Shown here piece after piece: positions 10,166-19,478 of a DNA stretch of 64,000 bases. Positions within the stretch are counted from its first letter, which is position 1. Every line of letters starts with the position of its first letter. Under the pieces are notes generated by a model. It was given only the letters and a program-made list of their open reading frames with translations, was not told the DNA's origin and did not search any database. The translations under genes and the position numbers were made by a program. The stretch spans positions 62,001-126,000 of the forward strand of contig NZ_NKRG01000003.1 in assembly GCF_003351105.1 (NCBI RefSeq). The letters are read 5' to 3'. Origin of the DNA: Thermosipho africanus Ob7 (GTDB lineage: Bacteria > Thermotogota > Thermotogae > Thermotogales > Fervidobacteriaceae).

Positions 10166-11083
10166 TCACTCCATATTCTTTGATTCAAGTTCCTCATATA
10201 TCTTAAATATCTTTTTTATTCTGTTATAAACCATACTCTTTGAAAGAGGAGGATCAAAAAGCTTTCCAAGATCACTTAAACTCAAATCTTCATTTTCCAA
10301 TCTCAAAAGTGCTATTTTCTTTAACTCATCATTTAGAATATCTTCACCATATTTTTCAAATAAATTTTTTATAATCCTGATCTGTTTTGCGTTACTTTCA
10401 CCAACTCTTTTAGCATTGGCCGTTAGAAAATTCATAGATCTATTAAAATCACTTTTAATTTCTCTTGAGCTTACTATTTTTTCCATCTTGTCAGCGTTTC
10501 TTTGAGCTCCCATATAATAGAGAATTTCAATTATATCTTTTGCCCTTTTTAGATAGAATCTGTAATTTTTCTGACCAAAACTTGCAATTTTACCAAGTAT
10601 ACCTAAATTATCGAAAAGATATTTTTGTATCTCATTTAGAAATTTATAATTATGTGAAATAATTTCAAAGTGGTAATTTTTAGTAGGATCAGTTACAGAA
10701 CCAGTCGATATAAAAACTCCACGCAAAAATGCACCAAATAGCCCAAGATCCTCAAATATATATGCTGGAATCTCAAGAATATCCAACTCTAGCTTAGATA
10801 ATATTGAAAAAGGAATAAAAATTTGCACTCTCTTCTTTTTCAACTTATTTTTAATCATTGTCAACCTTTTTTTATCAGTACCTACTATAGCCATTAAATT
10901 CATTATCCTTCTTGCAGCAGGTATAAAACCCACTTCAATTTTTACAACAACATCATTAAAAGACCTTATTATTACTCCCCTTGATTTTAAAAATCCAGCC
11001 AATTCAGATTTTGCTTCCAATTCGGAGTTAACAACCGTATGACACAATTCACCTTTTACATCTTCAGAAAATGTATATAACAT
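10166..11083 (-). CDS. whiA: WhiA family DNA-binding protein
   Basis: WhiA combines a degenerate LAGLIDADG homing-endonuclease fold (residues about 1-210; FLKSRGVII and [14 protein letters not shown] are visible) with a C-terminal helix-turn-helix ([25 protein letters not shown]). It affects cell division or sporulation genes in Gram-positives. It follows yvcK by 4 bp, so rapZ-yvcK-whiA keeps the order well known from Firmicutes and Actinobacteria. 305 aa. ATG has AGGTGATA upstream. Confidence 0.95.
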
Positions 11084-11087
11084 TATA

Positions 11088-12026
11088 TCACCTTATAAGT
11101 TTAATTATTAAACTTGCTAGTTTCATAGAATTATGTCTTATCTTCTCTTTGCCATCACTGTCAACCTTTACTTCTAATAAATCCTCAAAAATTAGTCTTT
11201 CATCATTTTCGATATCTACTTTCACTGGAATTGATCCTTCATTTTCATATCTTTCTAATATATATTCAGGTATATTCGATCTCGATGCAATAATCATATC
11301 AACTTTCCTTTCAAGATATCTTTCTATCACACTCACATGATCAAATAATGTAAAATTGTATGACTCGGAAGCTTGAGTCATTAAATTGGAAATATATATT
11401 ATTTTTGCGTTTGAATAATTAACTGCCTCTTTGAATCCATCAACCAAAAAATTCGTAATTATACTAGTATATATACTACCAGGCCCTAAGATAATATAAT
11501 CAGAATTTACTAAAGCTTTTTGAGCATCTAAATTTATCTTAGCATCTCTATTTAAATAAACTTTTTTTATTCTTTTTTTTGTTATTTTCATTATTTCACT
11601 TTCGCCAAAAGCTTTTGTGCCATCTTCATATTCTGCAACTAACCTGATTAAGTCCTCAGAAATGGGAATTACTTTACCGTTAATTGCTAAAACTTCAGAT
11701 GCATACTCTATTGCCTTTGTAAAGCTCCCTAAAATTTTTGTAAGTGCTGTCAAAATGATATTTCCTACACTATGACCTGCCAAAAATCCATCTTTAAACC
11801 TGTAAGAAAAAAGTTGTCCTAAAATTTCCTCATCTTTTGCAAGCGCAACCAAGTTATTTCTAACATCACCCGGTGGAAGAACGTTATATTCTTTTCTTAA
11901 AACCCCAGAACTTCCTCCCTCATCGGTTACAGCAATTATAGCTTTTAAATCTATATTATTGAAATATTTCAATCCTCTTAAAAGCGTTGAGACTCCAGTT
12001 CCACCACCAACTACTGTTAGATTCAT
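11088..12026 (-). CDS. YvcK/CofD-like gluconeogenesis factor
   Basis: Conserved cytoplasmic protein of the CofD-like fold that binds UDP-sugars in Bacillus and is needed for normal cell shape and growth on gluconeogenic carbon. Visible: N-terminal GGGTGVSTLLRGLK, then VTDEGGSSGVLR and GDVRNNLVALA. 312 aa, typical. The start ATG overlaps the rapZ stop (TAATG). Between rapZ and whiA. Confidence 0.94.
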   Translation of the reverse strand: MNLTVVGGGTGVSTLLRGLKYFNNIDLKAIIAVTDEGGSSGVLRKEYNVLPPGDVRNNLVALAKDEEILGQLFSYRFKDGFLAGHSVGNIILTALTKILGSFTKAIEYASEVLAINGKVIPISEDLIRLVAEYEDGTKAFGESEIMKITKKRIKKVYLNRDAKINLDAQKALVNSDYIILGPGSIYTSIITNFLVDGFKEAVNYSNAKIIYISNLMTQASESYNFTLFDHVSVIERYLERKVDMIIASRSNIPEYILERYENEGSIPVKVDIENDERLIFEDLLEVKVDSDGKEKIRHNSMKLASLIIKLIR

Positions 12027-12865
12027 TACTTCACATCCCTATGTTCCAAAAGAACTTCATACCTTTGCCTATAAATACTTGCAAGCTCTTCAGCAAAGAA
12101 AACTGATCGGTGTTGGCCTCCAGTACAGCCTATACCAATACTGAGTTCCATTCTTCCCTCATTTTCATATCTTTTCAGCGCAAAATCAACAACGTTTTTT
12201 ATCATTTCTATATATTCCTTAACTCCTTGAGTATTATACAAAAACTCTTTTACTTTTTCATCTCTTCCACTTTTTTCTCTCAAGTCTTTTATATAAAAGG
12301 GATTAGGAAAAAATCGAACATCAAAAATAAAATCTACATCTAAAGGCAATCCATATTTAAATCCAAAACTTAAAATTCTTACCAAAAATTTCTTTTTAAC
12401 ACTACCTAATATTTCCACTAATTTTTCTCTAAGCTGATGTGGATTCAAATTAGAAGTATCGATTACTATGTCGGAAAATTCTAAAGCTTTTGTTAAAATT
12501 TCCCTTTCAAGCTGTATTGCTTTTTCAAGAGAATTTACTCTCTTAAGAAGAGGATGATTCCTTCTAGTGTGGGCAAACCTGTTAATTATAATCGCATCTT
12601 TTGCAGTTAAAAAAATGACCTTCAGATTACTAGCATATTTCTTCTTTAAATTATTTAAAATCTCATCAATACGTTCAAAATTTTCGCTTCTAGCATCTAA
12701 GACAAAAGCAATGTTGTCTACATTCATAGATATTACTGGTAAAATTGTTTCAACCAAATTTATGGGAAGATTATCTATACAATAAAATCCCATATCTTCA
12801 AGTAAACCTAAAGCTGTACTTTTACCAGCGCCCGACAACCCTGTCAGAATAATTAGGTTTTTCAA
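12026..12865 (-). CDS. rapZ: RapZ/YvcJ nucleotide-binding protein
   Basis: P-loop ATP/GTP-binding protein; E. coli RapZ is an RNA-binding adaptor in amino-sugar control, YvcJ acts in competence. Walker A GLSGAGKST at residues 9-17; the C-terminal domain carries GIGCTGGQHRSVFFAE, the family signature. 279 aa. The start is TTG after AAAGGTGATA. It overlaps murI by 44 bp and yvcK by 1 bp. Confidence 0.95.
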   Translation of the reverse strand: MKNLIILTGLSGAGKSTALGLLEDMGFYCIDNLPINLVETILPVISMNVDNIAFVLDARSENFERIDEILNNLKKKYASNLKVIFLTAKDAIIINRFAHTRRNHPLLKRVNSLEKAIQLEREILTKALEFSDIVIDTSNLNPHQLREKLVEILGSVKKKFLVRILSFGFKYGLPLDVDFIFDVRFFPNPFYIKDLREKSGRDEKVKEFLYNTQGVKEYIEMIKNVVDFALKRYENEGRMELSIGIGCTGGQHRSVFFAEELASIYRQRYEVLLEHRDVK

Positions 12866-13613
12866 TTTGTATCACCTTTTTTGTTTTAAATTTGTTTATA
12901 GTATACGGTACTCTGAAATTAATCCTTTTTAATTTTTTCTCAAATACCTTTGGATCACCAGTAACATAAAACTCAACAAATGCTTTTTTAGAGTTATTTT
13001 TTGCCAGTTTTTTTGACAACTCTTCAGCTGGGTCAATTATTCGAACCTTCGGTAATACTCTGGATATAACTCCTTTTAAAAATGGAAAATGAGTGCATCC
13101 TAAAATCAACTCTTCAATATTTTTCTTCTTTAATGGAAGCAAATAATAATTTGCTATTGCTTCAACCATTCTACCGTAAAAAATACCCTCTTCTACCAAA
13201 GAAACAAAAAGCTGAGTTGATTTTTGATATACTTCTTTATTTTCCATTTCAAGGTATTTTTTATAAATCCCATTACTAACTGTAATATTTGTTCCAATAA
13301 CTCCCACCTTTTCACTTTTTGGTGCCTGAATCGCAGCTTTAATTATGCTATTATATTTAATGCCTAAATCCAAATTTTTCTCTAGTATAATTGAATCTGT
13401 TGTATTACAGGCTGCAAAAATTTCATTAACTCCTTTTTTGTGAAAAAACTCTGCAAATTCAAAAATAAAGCTCTCCAGAACTTCTGGAGTTTTAATACCA
13501 TAAGGAGCTCTTTCGGTATCTGCAATATAAATATAATGTGCTCCATTAATGTAAGTGAGCTTCTTTAATACAGAAATACCACCTATCCCCGAATCAAATA
13601 GACCTATCTTCAA
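12822..13613 (-). CDS. murI: Glutamate racemase
   Basis: Makes D-glutamate for peptidoglycan. Both catalytic cysteines are visible, in AACNTTDS and LGCTHFPFL, with the N-terminal FDSGIGGISVL. I place the start at TTG 13613, 9 nt after GGAGG, giving MKIGLFDSG as in other MurI; a longer reading from 13634 would overlap the ZapA-like gene further and has no better binding site. 263 aa. Confidence 0.93.
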   Translation of the reverse strand: MKIGLFDSGIGGISVLKKLTYINGAHYIYIADTERAPYGIKTPEVLESFIFEFAEFFHKKGVNEIFAACNTTDSIILEKNLDLGIKYNSIIKAAIQAPKSEKVGVIGTNITVSNGIYKKYLEMENKEVYQKSTQLFVSLVEEGIFYGRMVEAIANYYLLPLKKKNIEELILGCTHFPFLKGVISRVLPKVRIIDPAEELSKKLAKNNSKKAFVEFYVTGDPKVFEKKLKRINFRVPYTINKFKTKKVIQIEKPNYSDRVVGRW

Positions 13614-13854
13614 GGCTTCTTTCCTCCAGATCATTCAACCTTTTCAAAATTTCGTTAATCTTTTCCGTTAAATAATACTCTCTCTCAATTAATTCACACA
13701 ACATTACCAAAAGTCTTTCATCGGTAGATGAAAGCTCTTCATATTTTTCATTTAGCTCTTTAATTCTTTTTTCAATGTAATCTAAAATTTTTTCATCTGA
13801 ATCAGATTCAACAATATAGTTTCTTCCGTTAATATTAAACCTTTTCTTGATCAT
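13594..13854 (-). CDS. ZapA-like cell division protein
   Basis: 86-aa protein beginning KKRFNINGRNYIVESDSDEKI, the ZapA head motif (beta strand, G-x-x-Y, D/E-D/E), followed by a long helix able to form a coiled coil. ZapA binds and bundles FtsZ filaments. Its place beside murI, rapZ and a second small coiled-coil protein fits a division role. Overlaps its neighbours on both sides by about 20 bp. Identification rests on the head motif and length, so it is moderate. Confidence 0.7.
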   Translation of the reverse strand: MIKKRFNINGRNYIVESDSDEKILDYIEKRIKELNEKYEELSSTDERLLVMLCELIEREYYLTEKINEILKRLNDLEERSLEDRSI

Positions 13855-14080
13855 TTATCTCCGTTGAACTCTCCATTAAATTTTTTAATTTTCCAAGCAA
13901 TTTATCAAAAGTTCCGTTGATCTCCTCTTTTAAAGTTCTGTTTTCTTGTTCAAGTTGATTAGCCCTCTCTATTGCTGCATTTAATTCTTTCCAAAGTTCC
14001 TTATTTTCTTTCTGGAGCTCTTGATATTTATTTATCAAATCTTCAAAAGCCTGTTCTAATTCCTTAATTTTCTCTTCCAT
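13835..14080 (-). CDS. Small coiled-coil protein, ZapB-like
   Basis: 81 aa, nearly all heptad-like Glu/Lys/Leu/Asn sequence (MEEKIKELEQAFEDLINKY and on), hence a continuous coiled coil. It resembles ZapB, which bridges ZapA-FtsZ to MatP in E. coli, and lies directly upstream of the ZapA-like gene with a 20-bp overlap. ATG at 14080 is 8 nt after GGGGG. Coiled coils resemble each other easily, so the name is an inference from composition and context. Confidence 0.6.
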   Translation of the reverse strand: MEEKIKELEQAFEDLINKYQELQKENKELWKELNAAIERANQLEQENRTLKEEINGTFDKLLGKLKNLMESSTEINDQEKV

Positions 14081-14084
14081 CACC

Positions 14085-14705
14085 TCATCCCCCTTTTCCT
14101 ATAATCAAAATGTCTGTAATATGATTTATGAAATTAACAAATGGTTCCATAATCATAGGAAGTATCCATATCAATAACATACCCAATAAAAATAATATAC
14201 CATAAACTTCGTATTTTATATACCAATCCCAGTATTCATCAGGCAAAAAAGCACCTAAAAGCTTTGAACCATCCAATGGAGGAATAGGAAACAAAGAAAA
14301 AATAGCATAAGTTAAACTCCATTTACATGCTTTATAAAAAGTAACGTATACAAATTTATTATCAACTTCTTTTGCTATTATACCATACAGAATAAATAAT
14401 CCAACACCTAAAATCGAACCAATCAGTGAAGAAAAAATTAAAACTTTTCTTATTCTTCTATTTTTCATTGGAACAACCGGTATTGGTCTTGACCACCCAA
14501 AATCAAATAATATAAAAGCTGTTGTTCCTATAGGATCAAGGTGTACGAACGGATTCAGCGAAGTCCTTTTTAACTTTTTTGGAGTACTATCTCCTGCTAA
14601 CACAACAAGATGTGCTTTTAACAATTCTCTAGGATAAACAACCAGTATAACTGCTAAAAATCCTGTAAGAAGATTAATAATTACTTTTTCAATCGTAACA
14701 ATCAC
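14085..14705 (-). CDS. S2P/M50-family membrane protein lacking the catalytic histidines
   Basis: Multi-pass membrane protein of the YwhC/M50 site-2 protease family: GDSTPKK, RTSLNPFVHLDPIGT and LFPIPPLDGSKLL all match family motifs. The metalloprotease HExxH, however, reads R-E-L-L-K (in YPRELLKAH); I checked this in the DNA at about 14607-14633. Glu and the LDG aspartate remain. It is therefore probably a pseudoprotease. The start is unclear: GTG 14705 (used here, 206 aa), or an ATT at 14693 that overlaps the stop of the upstream gene by 1 nt. Upstream in the operon: a radical SAM protein. Confidence 0.8.
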   Translation of the reverse strand: MIVTIEKVIINLLTGFLAVILVVYPRELLKAHLVVLAGDSTPKKLKRTSLNPFVHLDPIGTTAFILFDFGWSRPIPVVPMKNRRIRKVLIFSSLIGSILGVGLFILYGIIAKEVDNKFVYVTFYKACKWSLTYAIFSLFPIPPLDGSKLLGAFLPDEYWDWYIKYEVYGILFLLGMLLIWILPMIMEPFVNFINHITDILIIGKGG

Positions 14706-16044
14706 CTTCTTTAATCTCACGAGCAAGCATTTTTAAATTTTGTACTGTTTGCTCATCCATACCATGCTTCCACCAGAAAGGTAACACTGTATTATTCAAT
14801 AACACTGGATCTTCTTTTCCGCTTAGTTTTCCTTCACTGACAAGTTTTAACCAATCTTCAGTTCCCACAATTGGTGTAAACTCATTAATTGAAAAACTTA
14901 TACCTTCACTTTTACATATCTTCATCGCATTTATAACATCTTCAACCTTTTGTCCCGGTATATTTACCATAATATAAGCAGAGATCTCTTCTTCAGTAAA
15001 ACCTGCATTTCTTAAAATTCTTGCTGCGTTAACTAAATCCTTATCAACTACCTTTCCACCAGTTTTTAATTGTAATTCTCCAGATGTTTCATATCCTAAT
15101 TTTATAGTTTTAAAATTAAGTTCTTTCATTAAAAATGCAAGCTCTTCATCTATGAGTCTAGCATGTATACCATTTGGGAGATGAAATCTAATATCCTTAC
15201 TAAAATTTTTCTCTAAAAGTTTTTTTAATATAACCTTTGCATGTTTATTTGAATTTACCAAAAATGCGTCATCAAAAAATACTACATCTTTTACTTTAAA
15301 TTTTTCAACATACCTTTCAATATCACTAACAACCCTTTCAGGATCTCTAAACTTTATTCCATCCCATAATTTATGAGCAACACAATACGAACATTTAAAT
15401 GGGCATCCCAAAGTAGTTAAAAATACTAGATAACCAATATTTTCATATACATCATACAATGGCGAAAGCTCCATAAACCAATCTATGCCTATCCTTTTAA
15501 CACTTTTACCAGTCAAATCTTCCAACATCTTTGGAATTCTATTTAAATCACTAAATGGAAAAATTATTGCATTAGTTTTCCTTGCATGTTGTGGTAAATT
15601 TCTTACATAAAATCCTCCAAAAAATATTGGAACTTTATTACCGTAGTAGCCTCTTAAAAAATTAATCGTATCCCAATATCCTGGATACCAGTAAGTTAAT
15701 GTTGAAGTTACAAAAATAGCATCAACATTTCCAACTTCCTTAAGTTTATCATAAAAGTACTGTTCTGGAGCACCATAACGTTTGTATTTTCTTGGAACAA
15801 ATGCCAAAACATCAGGTTTTTTTATCTCTACAAATGGAAACTTTCCTGTACCATAAAACTTATCTTTGGGGACTTTTGTAAATTTTTGTAAAGACTTATC
15901 ATGCCTATTCATTAAATCTATAAAATGTATTTCAATTCCTAACTTTTTCAAATATGAAGCAATATATAAAAGCCCAATTGGCTTTAACCAGAAATCATAT
16001 GCTGCAAAATCTTCTATCCATGGATTAACAAGCAATATTTTCAT
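14689..16044 (-). CDS. Radical SAM protein with N-terminal B12-binding-like domain
   Basis: Residues 1-150 look like the Rossmann-type B12-binding domain of B12-radical SAM enzymes (MKILLVNPWIEDFAAYDFW, LGIEIHFIDL), though I see no DxHxxG cobalamin motif. The radical SAM core starts near residue 215 with CPFKCSYC (CxxxCxxC), which binds the [4Fe-4S] cluster. Reaction unknown; related proteins do methylations and rearrangements. It overlaps coaX by 20 bp. 451 aa. Confidence 0.85.
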   Translation of the reverse strand: MKILLVNPWIEDFAAYDFWLKPIGLLYIASYLKKLGIEIHFIDLMNRHDKSLQKFTKVPKDKFYGTGKFPFVEIKKPDVLAFVPRKYKRYGAPEQYFYDKLKEVGNVDAIFVTSTLTYWYPGYWDTINFLRGYYGNKVPIFFGGFYVRNLPQHARKTNAIIFPFSDLNRIPKMLEDLTGKSVKRIGIDWFMELSPLYDVYENIGYLVFLTTLGCPFKCSYCVAHKLWDGIKFRDPERVVSDIERYVEKFKVKDVVFFDDAFLVNSNKHAKVILKKLLEKNFSKDIRFHLPNGIHARLIDEELAFLMKELNFKTIKLGYETSGELQLKTGGKVVDKDLVNAARILRNAGFTEEEISAYIMVNIPGQKVEDVINAMKICKSEGISFSINEFTPIVGTEDWLKLVSEGKLSGKEDPVLLNNTVLPFWWKHGMDEQTVQNLKMLAREIKEGDCYD

Positions 16045-16774
16045 AAAAGTAATAAATCCCCCTAAGTCCGAGTTCTAAGTCGTAAATTATATCTTTTTTC
16101 AAATATTCCCTTATAAGTTTTGATTGACCTCCTGTGTATATTATAGGAGCGCTTTTCAAATCATAATCACTTTTTATTCTTTCAATAGTATAATCTATAC
16201 CTCCAAGAATTGTATTTATAACCCCGATTCTAATATTTGATCCGGTATCTTTTCCAACAAAAGTATCTGAAGGTTTTAATTCAACCTTTGGTAATTTAGC
16301 GGTTCCTTTAAAAAGCGCATTAACCATCATATTAAATCCTGGAATTATTACTCCACCTTCATATCTGTTCTCTTTTAATACTTCTATTGTAATTGCTGTC
16401 CCAAAATCAACAACTATTGCATCTTTTCCATAATCTCTGCTAGCAGCAATTACATCAACAACTCTATCTGCTCCTATCTCCTCTGGAGTATTTACATTCC
16501 AAATAATTTCATTATACTCTTTAGCACTAACAAATATAGCCTTTTTATTTAAATATTTTTCTGCAAAAAATTCAAATATATAGTTTATATTCGGTACTAC
16601 CGAAGAAACCACTATATCTTTAAAATCATTTCTATAAAACATCTTTAAAAATACATACAATTCATCCTCTGTTTGGATGGAATGTGTAGAAACCCTTTTA
16701 ATATCAAATGATTTTCCATCCTTTGTTAAGGCAATTGTTGTATGTGTATTTCCCACATCAAAAAGTAAGAGCAC
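16025..16774 (-). CDS. coaX: Type III pantothenate kinase
   Basis: First step of coenzyme A synthesis. ASKHA-fold motifs are clear: LFDVGNTHTT at the N-terminus (phosphate 1), GADRVVDVIAA, DFGTAITIEV and GGVIIPG. The start is GTG 16774, with GAGGTGG just upstream and 1 nt after the stop of the HD gene; a longer frame to 16831 only reads through that gene. 249 aa, typical. Confidence 0.95.
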   Translation of the reverse strand: MLLLFDVGNTHTTIALTKDGKSFDIKRVSTHSIQTEDELYVFLKMFYRNDFKDIVVSSVVPNINYIFEFFAEKYLNKKAIFVSAKEYNEIIWNVNTPEEIGADRVVDVIAASRDYGKDAIVVDFGTAITIEVLKENRYEGGVIIPGFNMMVNALFKGTAKLPKVELKPSDTFVGKDTGSNIRIGVINTILGGIDYTIERIKSDYDLKSAPIIYTGGQSKLIREYLKKDIIYDLELGLRGIYYFYENIAC

Positions 16775-16775
16775 A

Positions 16776-18284
16776 TTACCACCTCGTAGTAAGAGATGTA
16801 TCCACTTTTGGGATAATATTATATTTCTCAAGTAAATTTCTTACATCTTTTGTTACATAAAACCTTACAATTTGAATCAAATTACTAGTCATTAATTTAT
16901 AAGCAGGATATTCCCTTACATATTCGTCAAAAGAAAGTACGTGTTCTTTCCAAGAATCATAAATATAAATATTGCTCTTTAAAAATTCATCAGGATGAAC
17001 AAGAGATAATTTATACGGTGTATCAACCTTAAATATTTCATCAAAATTTGAAAGTATTTTTAACAACTCTTCTCTATCTGATTCATCAGATATTTCAACA
17101 GCCTTTTCTAGCCTTAGCCTTATCTTTTGTAAAATATCCATTGCAAATCCTTGACTTGCCGCTGATGGATCTATACCCTCAACTGAAAATGGAGTTTCAA
17201 GGATTGTCTTCCAAAAATCTCTATTCTTCAACCTTTCTACAATTTCATAAGCCATAACTATATCTAACTCTACTGGTTGCAAATCTATCTCAAAATTTAA
17301 GATCTTTTCTTTTGTATCTTCAAAAGAACTTATGTTATACTCTTCCACTATCTGATTAAAGCATATTTCAACTTCATTAATTATCCTTTGATCTGTTAAT
17401 TCCATAAATGTTTCAAGATTTTCCACTCTCTCTTTTAATTTTAAAGGTCTATAACAAAGCTCCAATAAATCTTGAATCATTAAATCCGCTGCACGTGACG
17501 TCTTATGGAAATAAACATTCTTGTACATCATGAACCTACCAAACAATGTAGTATAAATCTCATCAATCACCTTGATATTATATGCCAGAAATTTTTTACC
17601 ATCTTTTTCAACAACCATGGAATTTCTTACAAGCCTATCTAAAGAACCTGTTCCGAATCCTCTTGTTCCTGCAAAATATGAATCTCTTAAAACAAAATCC
17701 ATTCTATCGGCACCAAGGGGTCCTTGTATCACAGCAAATTCTATTGTACCTTCATTTTCACCTTTATAAGTTTCTACGACCTTTTCCATGACTTTTCTAA
17801 AGTCATCTTCTAAATCGTCAACTTCTCCCAATACCATATTGAGATCTTCTAAAACAGCGTTCTTTAATTTTTCAGGTGCTCTTTCAAAGACTTTATACAT
17901 TGCCTTAGGCATATACTCAAGCAAAATTTTTTCACGGTACTCATCATGACCGTCTTCTAACCCCATATTTTTGTAAACTACCTCGTCAAATTGATGACTG
18001 AAAGGTCCATGACCAATGTCATGTAAGAGCCCTGCAAGTCTTAAAATCCTAACTTTTGCTGGATCATCTCCAAACAAATGGCTAGCATACATTCCAGAAA
18101 TATGCATTACTCCAAGAGAATGTGCAAAACGTGTATGAGTTGCACATGGATAAACATATTCTGAACCTACAAGTTGTGATAAATATCTCAACCTTTGCAT
18201 TGCTTTCGTATCTGATGCTATTATTTCAAGTGGATACATAAAAATTTCAGCATGAATAGGATCCCTCGATACTTTATAATACAT
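16776..18284 (-). CDS. HD-domain phosphohydrolase (dGTPase/SAMHD1-like)
   Basis: Metal-dependent HD-superfamily hydrolase, probably on (d)NTPs. Motifs: HTRFAHSLGVMH (first His), LAGLLHDIGHGPFSH (His-Asp pair), and PLGADRMDFVLRDSY (distal Asp), the layout of SAMHD1-like dNTPases. 502 aa. The start is ATG 18284 after AGAGGTG; an in-frame extension to 18344 only overlaps udk. Sits between udk and coaX, in keeping with nucleotide or cofactor metabolism. Confidence 0.9.
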   Translation of the reverse strand: MYYKVSRDPIHAEIFMYPLEIIASDTKAMQRLRYLSQLVGSEYVYPCATHTRFAHSLGVMHISGMYASHLFGDDPAKVRILRLAGLLHDIGHGPFSHQFDEVVYKNMGLEDGHDEYREKILLEYMPKAMYKVFERAPEKLKNAVLEDLNMVLGEVDDLEDDFRKVMEKVVETYKGENEGTIEFAVIQGPLGADRMDFVLRDSYFAGTRGFGTGSLDRLVRNSMVVEKDGKKFLAYNIKVIDEIYTTLFGRFMMYKNVYFHKTSRAADLMIQDLLELCYRPLKLKERVENLETFMELTDQRIINEVEICFNQIVEEYNISSFEDTKEKILNFEIDLQPVELDIVMAYEIVERLKNRDFWKTILETPFSVEGIDPSAASQGFAMDILQKIRLRLEKAVEISDESDREELLKILSNFDEIFKVDTPYKLSLVHPDEFLKSNIYIYDSWKEHVLSFDEYVREYPAYKLMTSNLIQIVRFYVTKDVRNLLEKYNIIPKVDTSLTTRW

Positions 18285-18306
18285 AAAATACACCTCTTTT
18301 CTAAGT

Positions 18307-18921
18307 TCAATTTTGAGACATTTTCTTAAATATAAATTCAACAACTACATTAATTGCCTTTTCATTAAAACCACCACGTGGAATTATTAAATCTGCATAT
18401 TTTTTACTTGGTTCAACGTATGCATCATGCATTGGTTTTACCATGTTTAAGTATTGATTTATTACACTATCTATAGTTCTTCCCCTCTCCTTTATATCTC
18501 TTTCAAGCCTTCTTATAAACCTTACATCACTTTCTGCATCAACAAAAATGGAAAGATCATAAAACTTTCTTAATTCTTCGTAGTACAACGCAAATATACC
18601 CTCAATTATTATCACCGGTTTTGGATCTAATAATGTAAAATTTCCGGTTCTAGTATACTGTGCAAAATCATACTCGGGCAATTTTATGCTTTTTCCATCC
18701 AAAAGTTCTTTTAAATGATCTACAAGCAAAGAAAATTCAATCATATCAGGGTGGTCATAATTATACTTTTTCCTTTCTTCAAAAGGCACATGACTCATAT
18801 CTTTATAATAGTTATCCATTGGCAAAATAACACTATTTGACTCCCCTATAATCTCATTTATCTTCTGAGCTACAGTTGTCTTTCCCGAACCTGTTCCTCC
18901 TCCAATCCCAATTATAAACAT
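18307..18921 (-). CDS. udk: Uridine kinase
   Basis: Phosphorylates uridine and cytidine in pyrimidine salvage. Walker A GGTGSGKTT at residues 8-16, the conserved DNYYKD and YNYDHPDMIEF, and ERDIKERGRT typical of Udk. 204 aa, full length. ATG after AGGTGATAGG. In the long operon, 6 bp after the membrane protein. Confidence 0.96.
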   Translation of the reverse strand: MFIIGIGGGTGSGKTTVAQKINEIIGESNSVILPMDNYYKDMSHVPFEERKKYNYDHPDMIEFSLLVDHLKELLDGKSIKLPEYDFAQYTRTGNFTLLDPKPVIIIEGIFALYYEELRKFYDLSIFVDAESDVRFIRRLERDIKERGRTIDSVINQYLNMVKPMHDAYVEPSKKYADLIIPRGGFNEKAINVVVEFIFKKMSQN

Positions 18922-18927
18922 AACCTA

Positions 18928-19476
18928 TCACCTTATTCCTAATTTTCCATCTTTTTCTACAAAATAACGATCAAGTATTAAATGCAGTACATACCCAGAT
19001 ACTGAAATTATACCAAGAAATAGTGCATTATTTAAATTAGAAGTGATATAAAATGTTCCATACCCAATAATACCACCATATATTAAAGATGCCCATACTG
19101 TATGTAAAGGGCCTCTATGACGTGGTATAATTAGCTCATACAAAATGCCTATTAATATTCCAAAAAGAAAAGAAAACAAAAATCTTAAAAACACATCTTC
19201 AACATTTAAATTAAAATAAGAAATTATAATTTCTCCAGTAAACTCAAAATAAATTGCCGCTGAAATAGTAAGTAATTTTACAAATCTGTGTAAAAGAGAA
19301 TGATTGTGATCAATATCTGGCATATCGGAAGAAAGAACAAATATCAAAAAACCTATAGCAATAATTTTATCTTCGGGCATTGAAAAATTCAAAAATTGAG
19401 AAGCTATCTTGTAAATAAGCAAGACAAAGGGGTAAAAATAAATTCCAAAATTTACATGCGTATTAAAATTGGGCAA
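18928..19476 (-). CDS. Membrane protein, YdjM/DUF457-like putative metal-dependent hydrolase
   Basis: 182 aa with about five hydrophobic segments. The family marks are visible: THVNFG near the start, SDMPDIDHNHS in the middle (metal-ligand-like Asp/His), and HRGPLHT near residue 120, then LHLILDRYF. YdjM-type proteins are inner-membrane, mostly uncharacterised, sometimes LexA-linked. The start is TTG after AGGAGTG. Two bases separate it from the prenyl synthase gene. Confidence 0.8.
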   Translation of the reverse strand: MPNFNTHVNFGIYFYPFVLLIYKIASQFLNFSMPEDKIIAIGFLIFVLSSDMPDIDHNHSLLHRFVKLLTISAAIYFEFTGEIIISYFNLNVEDVFLRFLFSFLFGILIGILYELIIPRHRGPLHTVWASLIYGGIIGYGTFYITSNLNNALFLGIISVSGYVLHLILDRYFVEKDGKLGIR

Positions 19477-19478
19477 AA

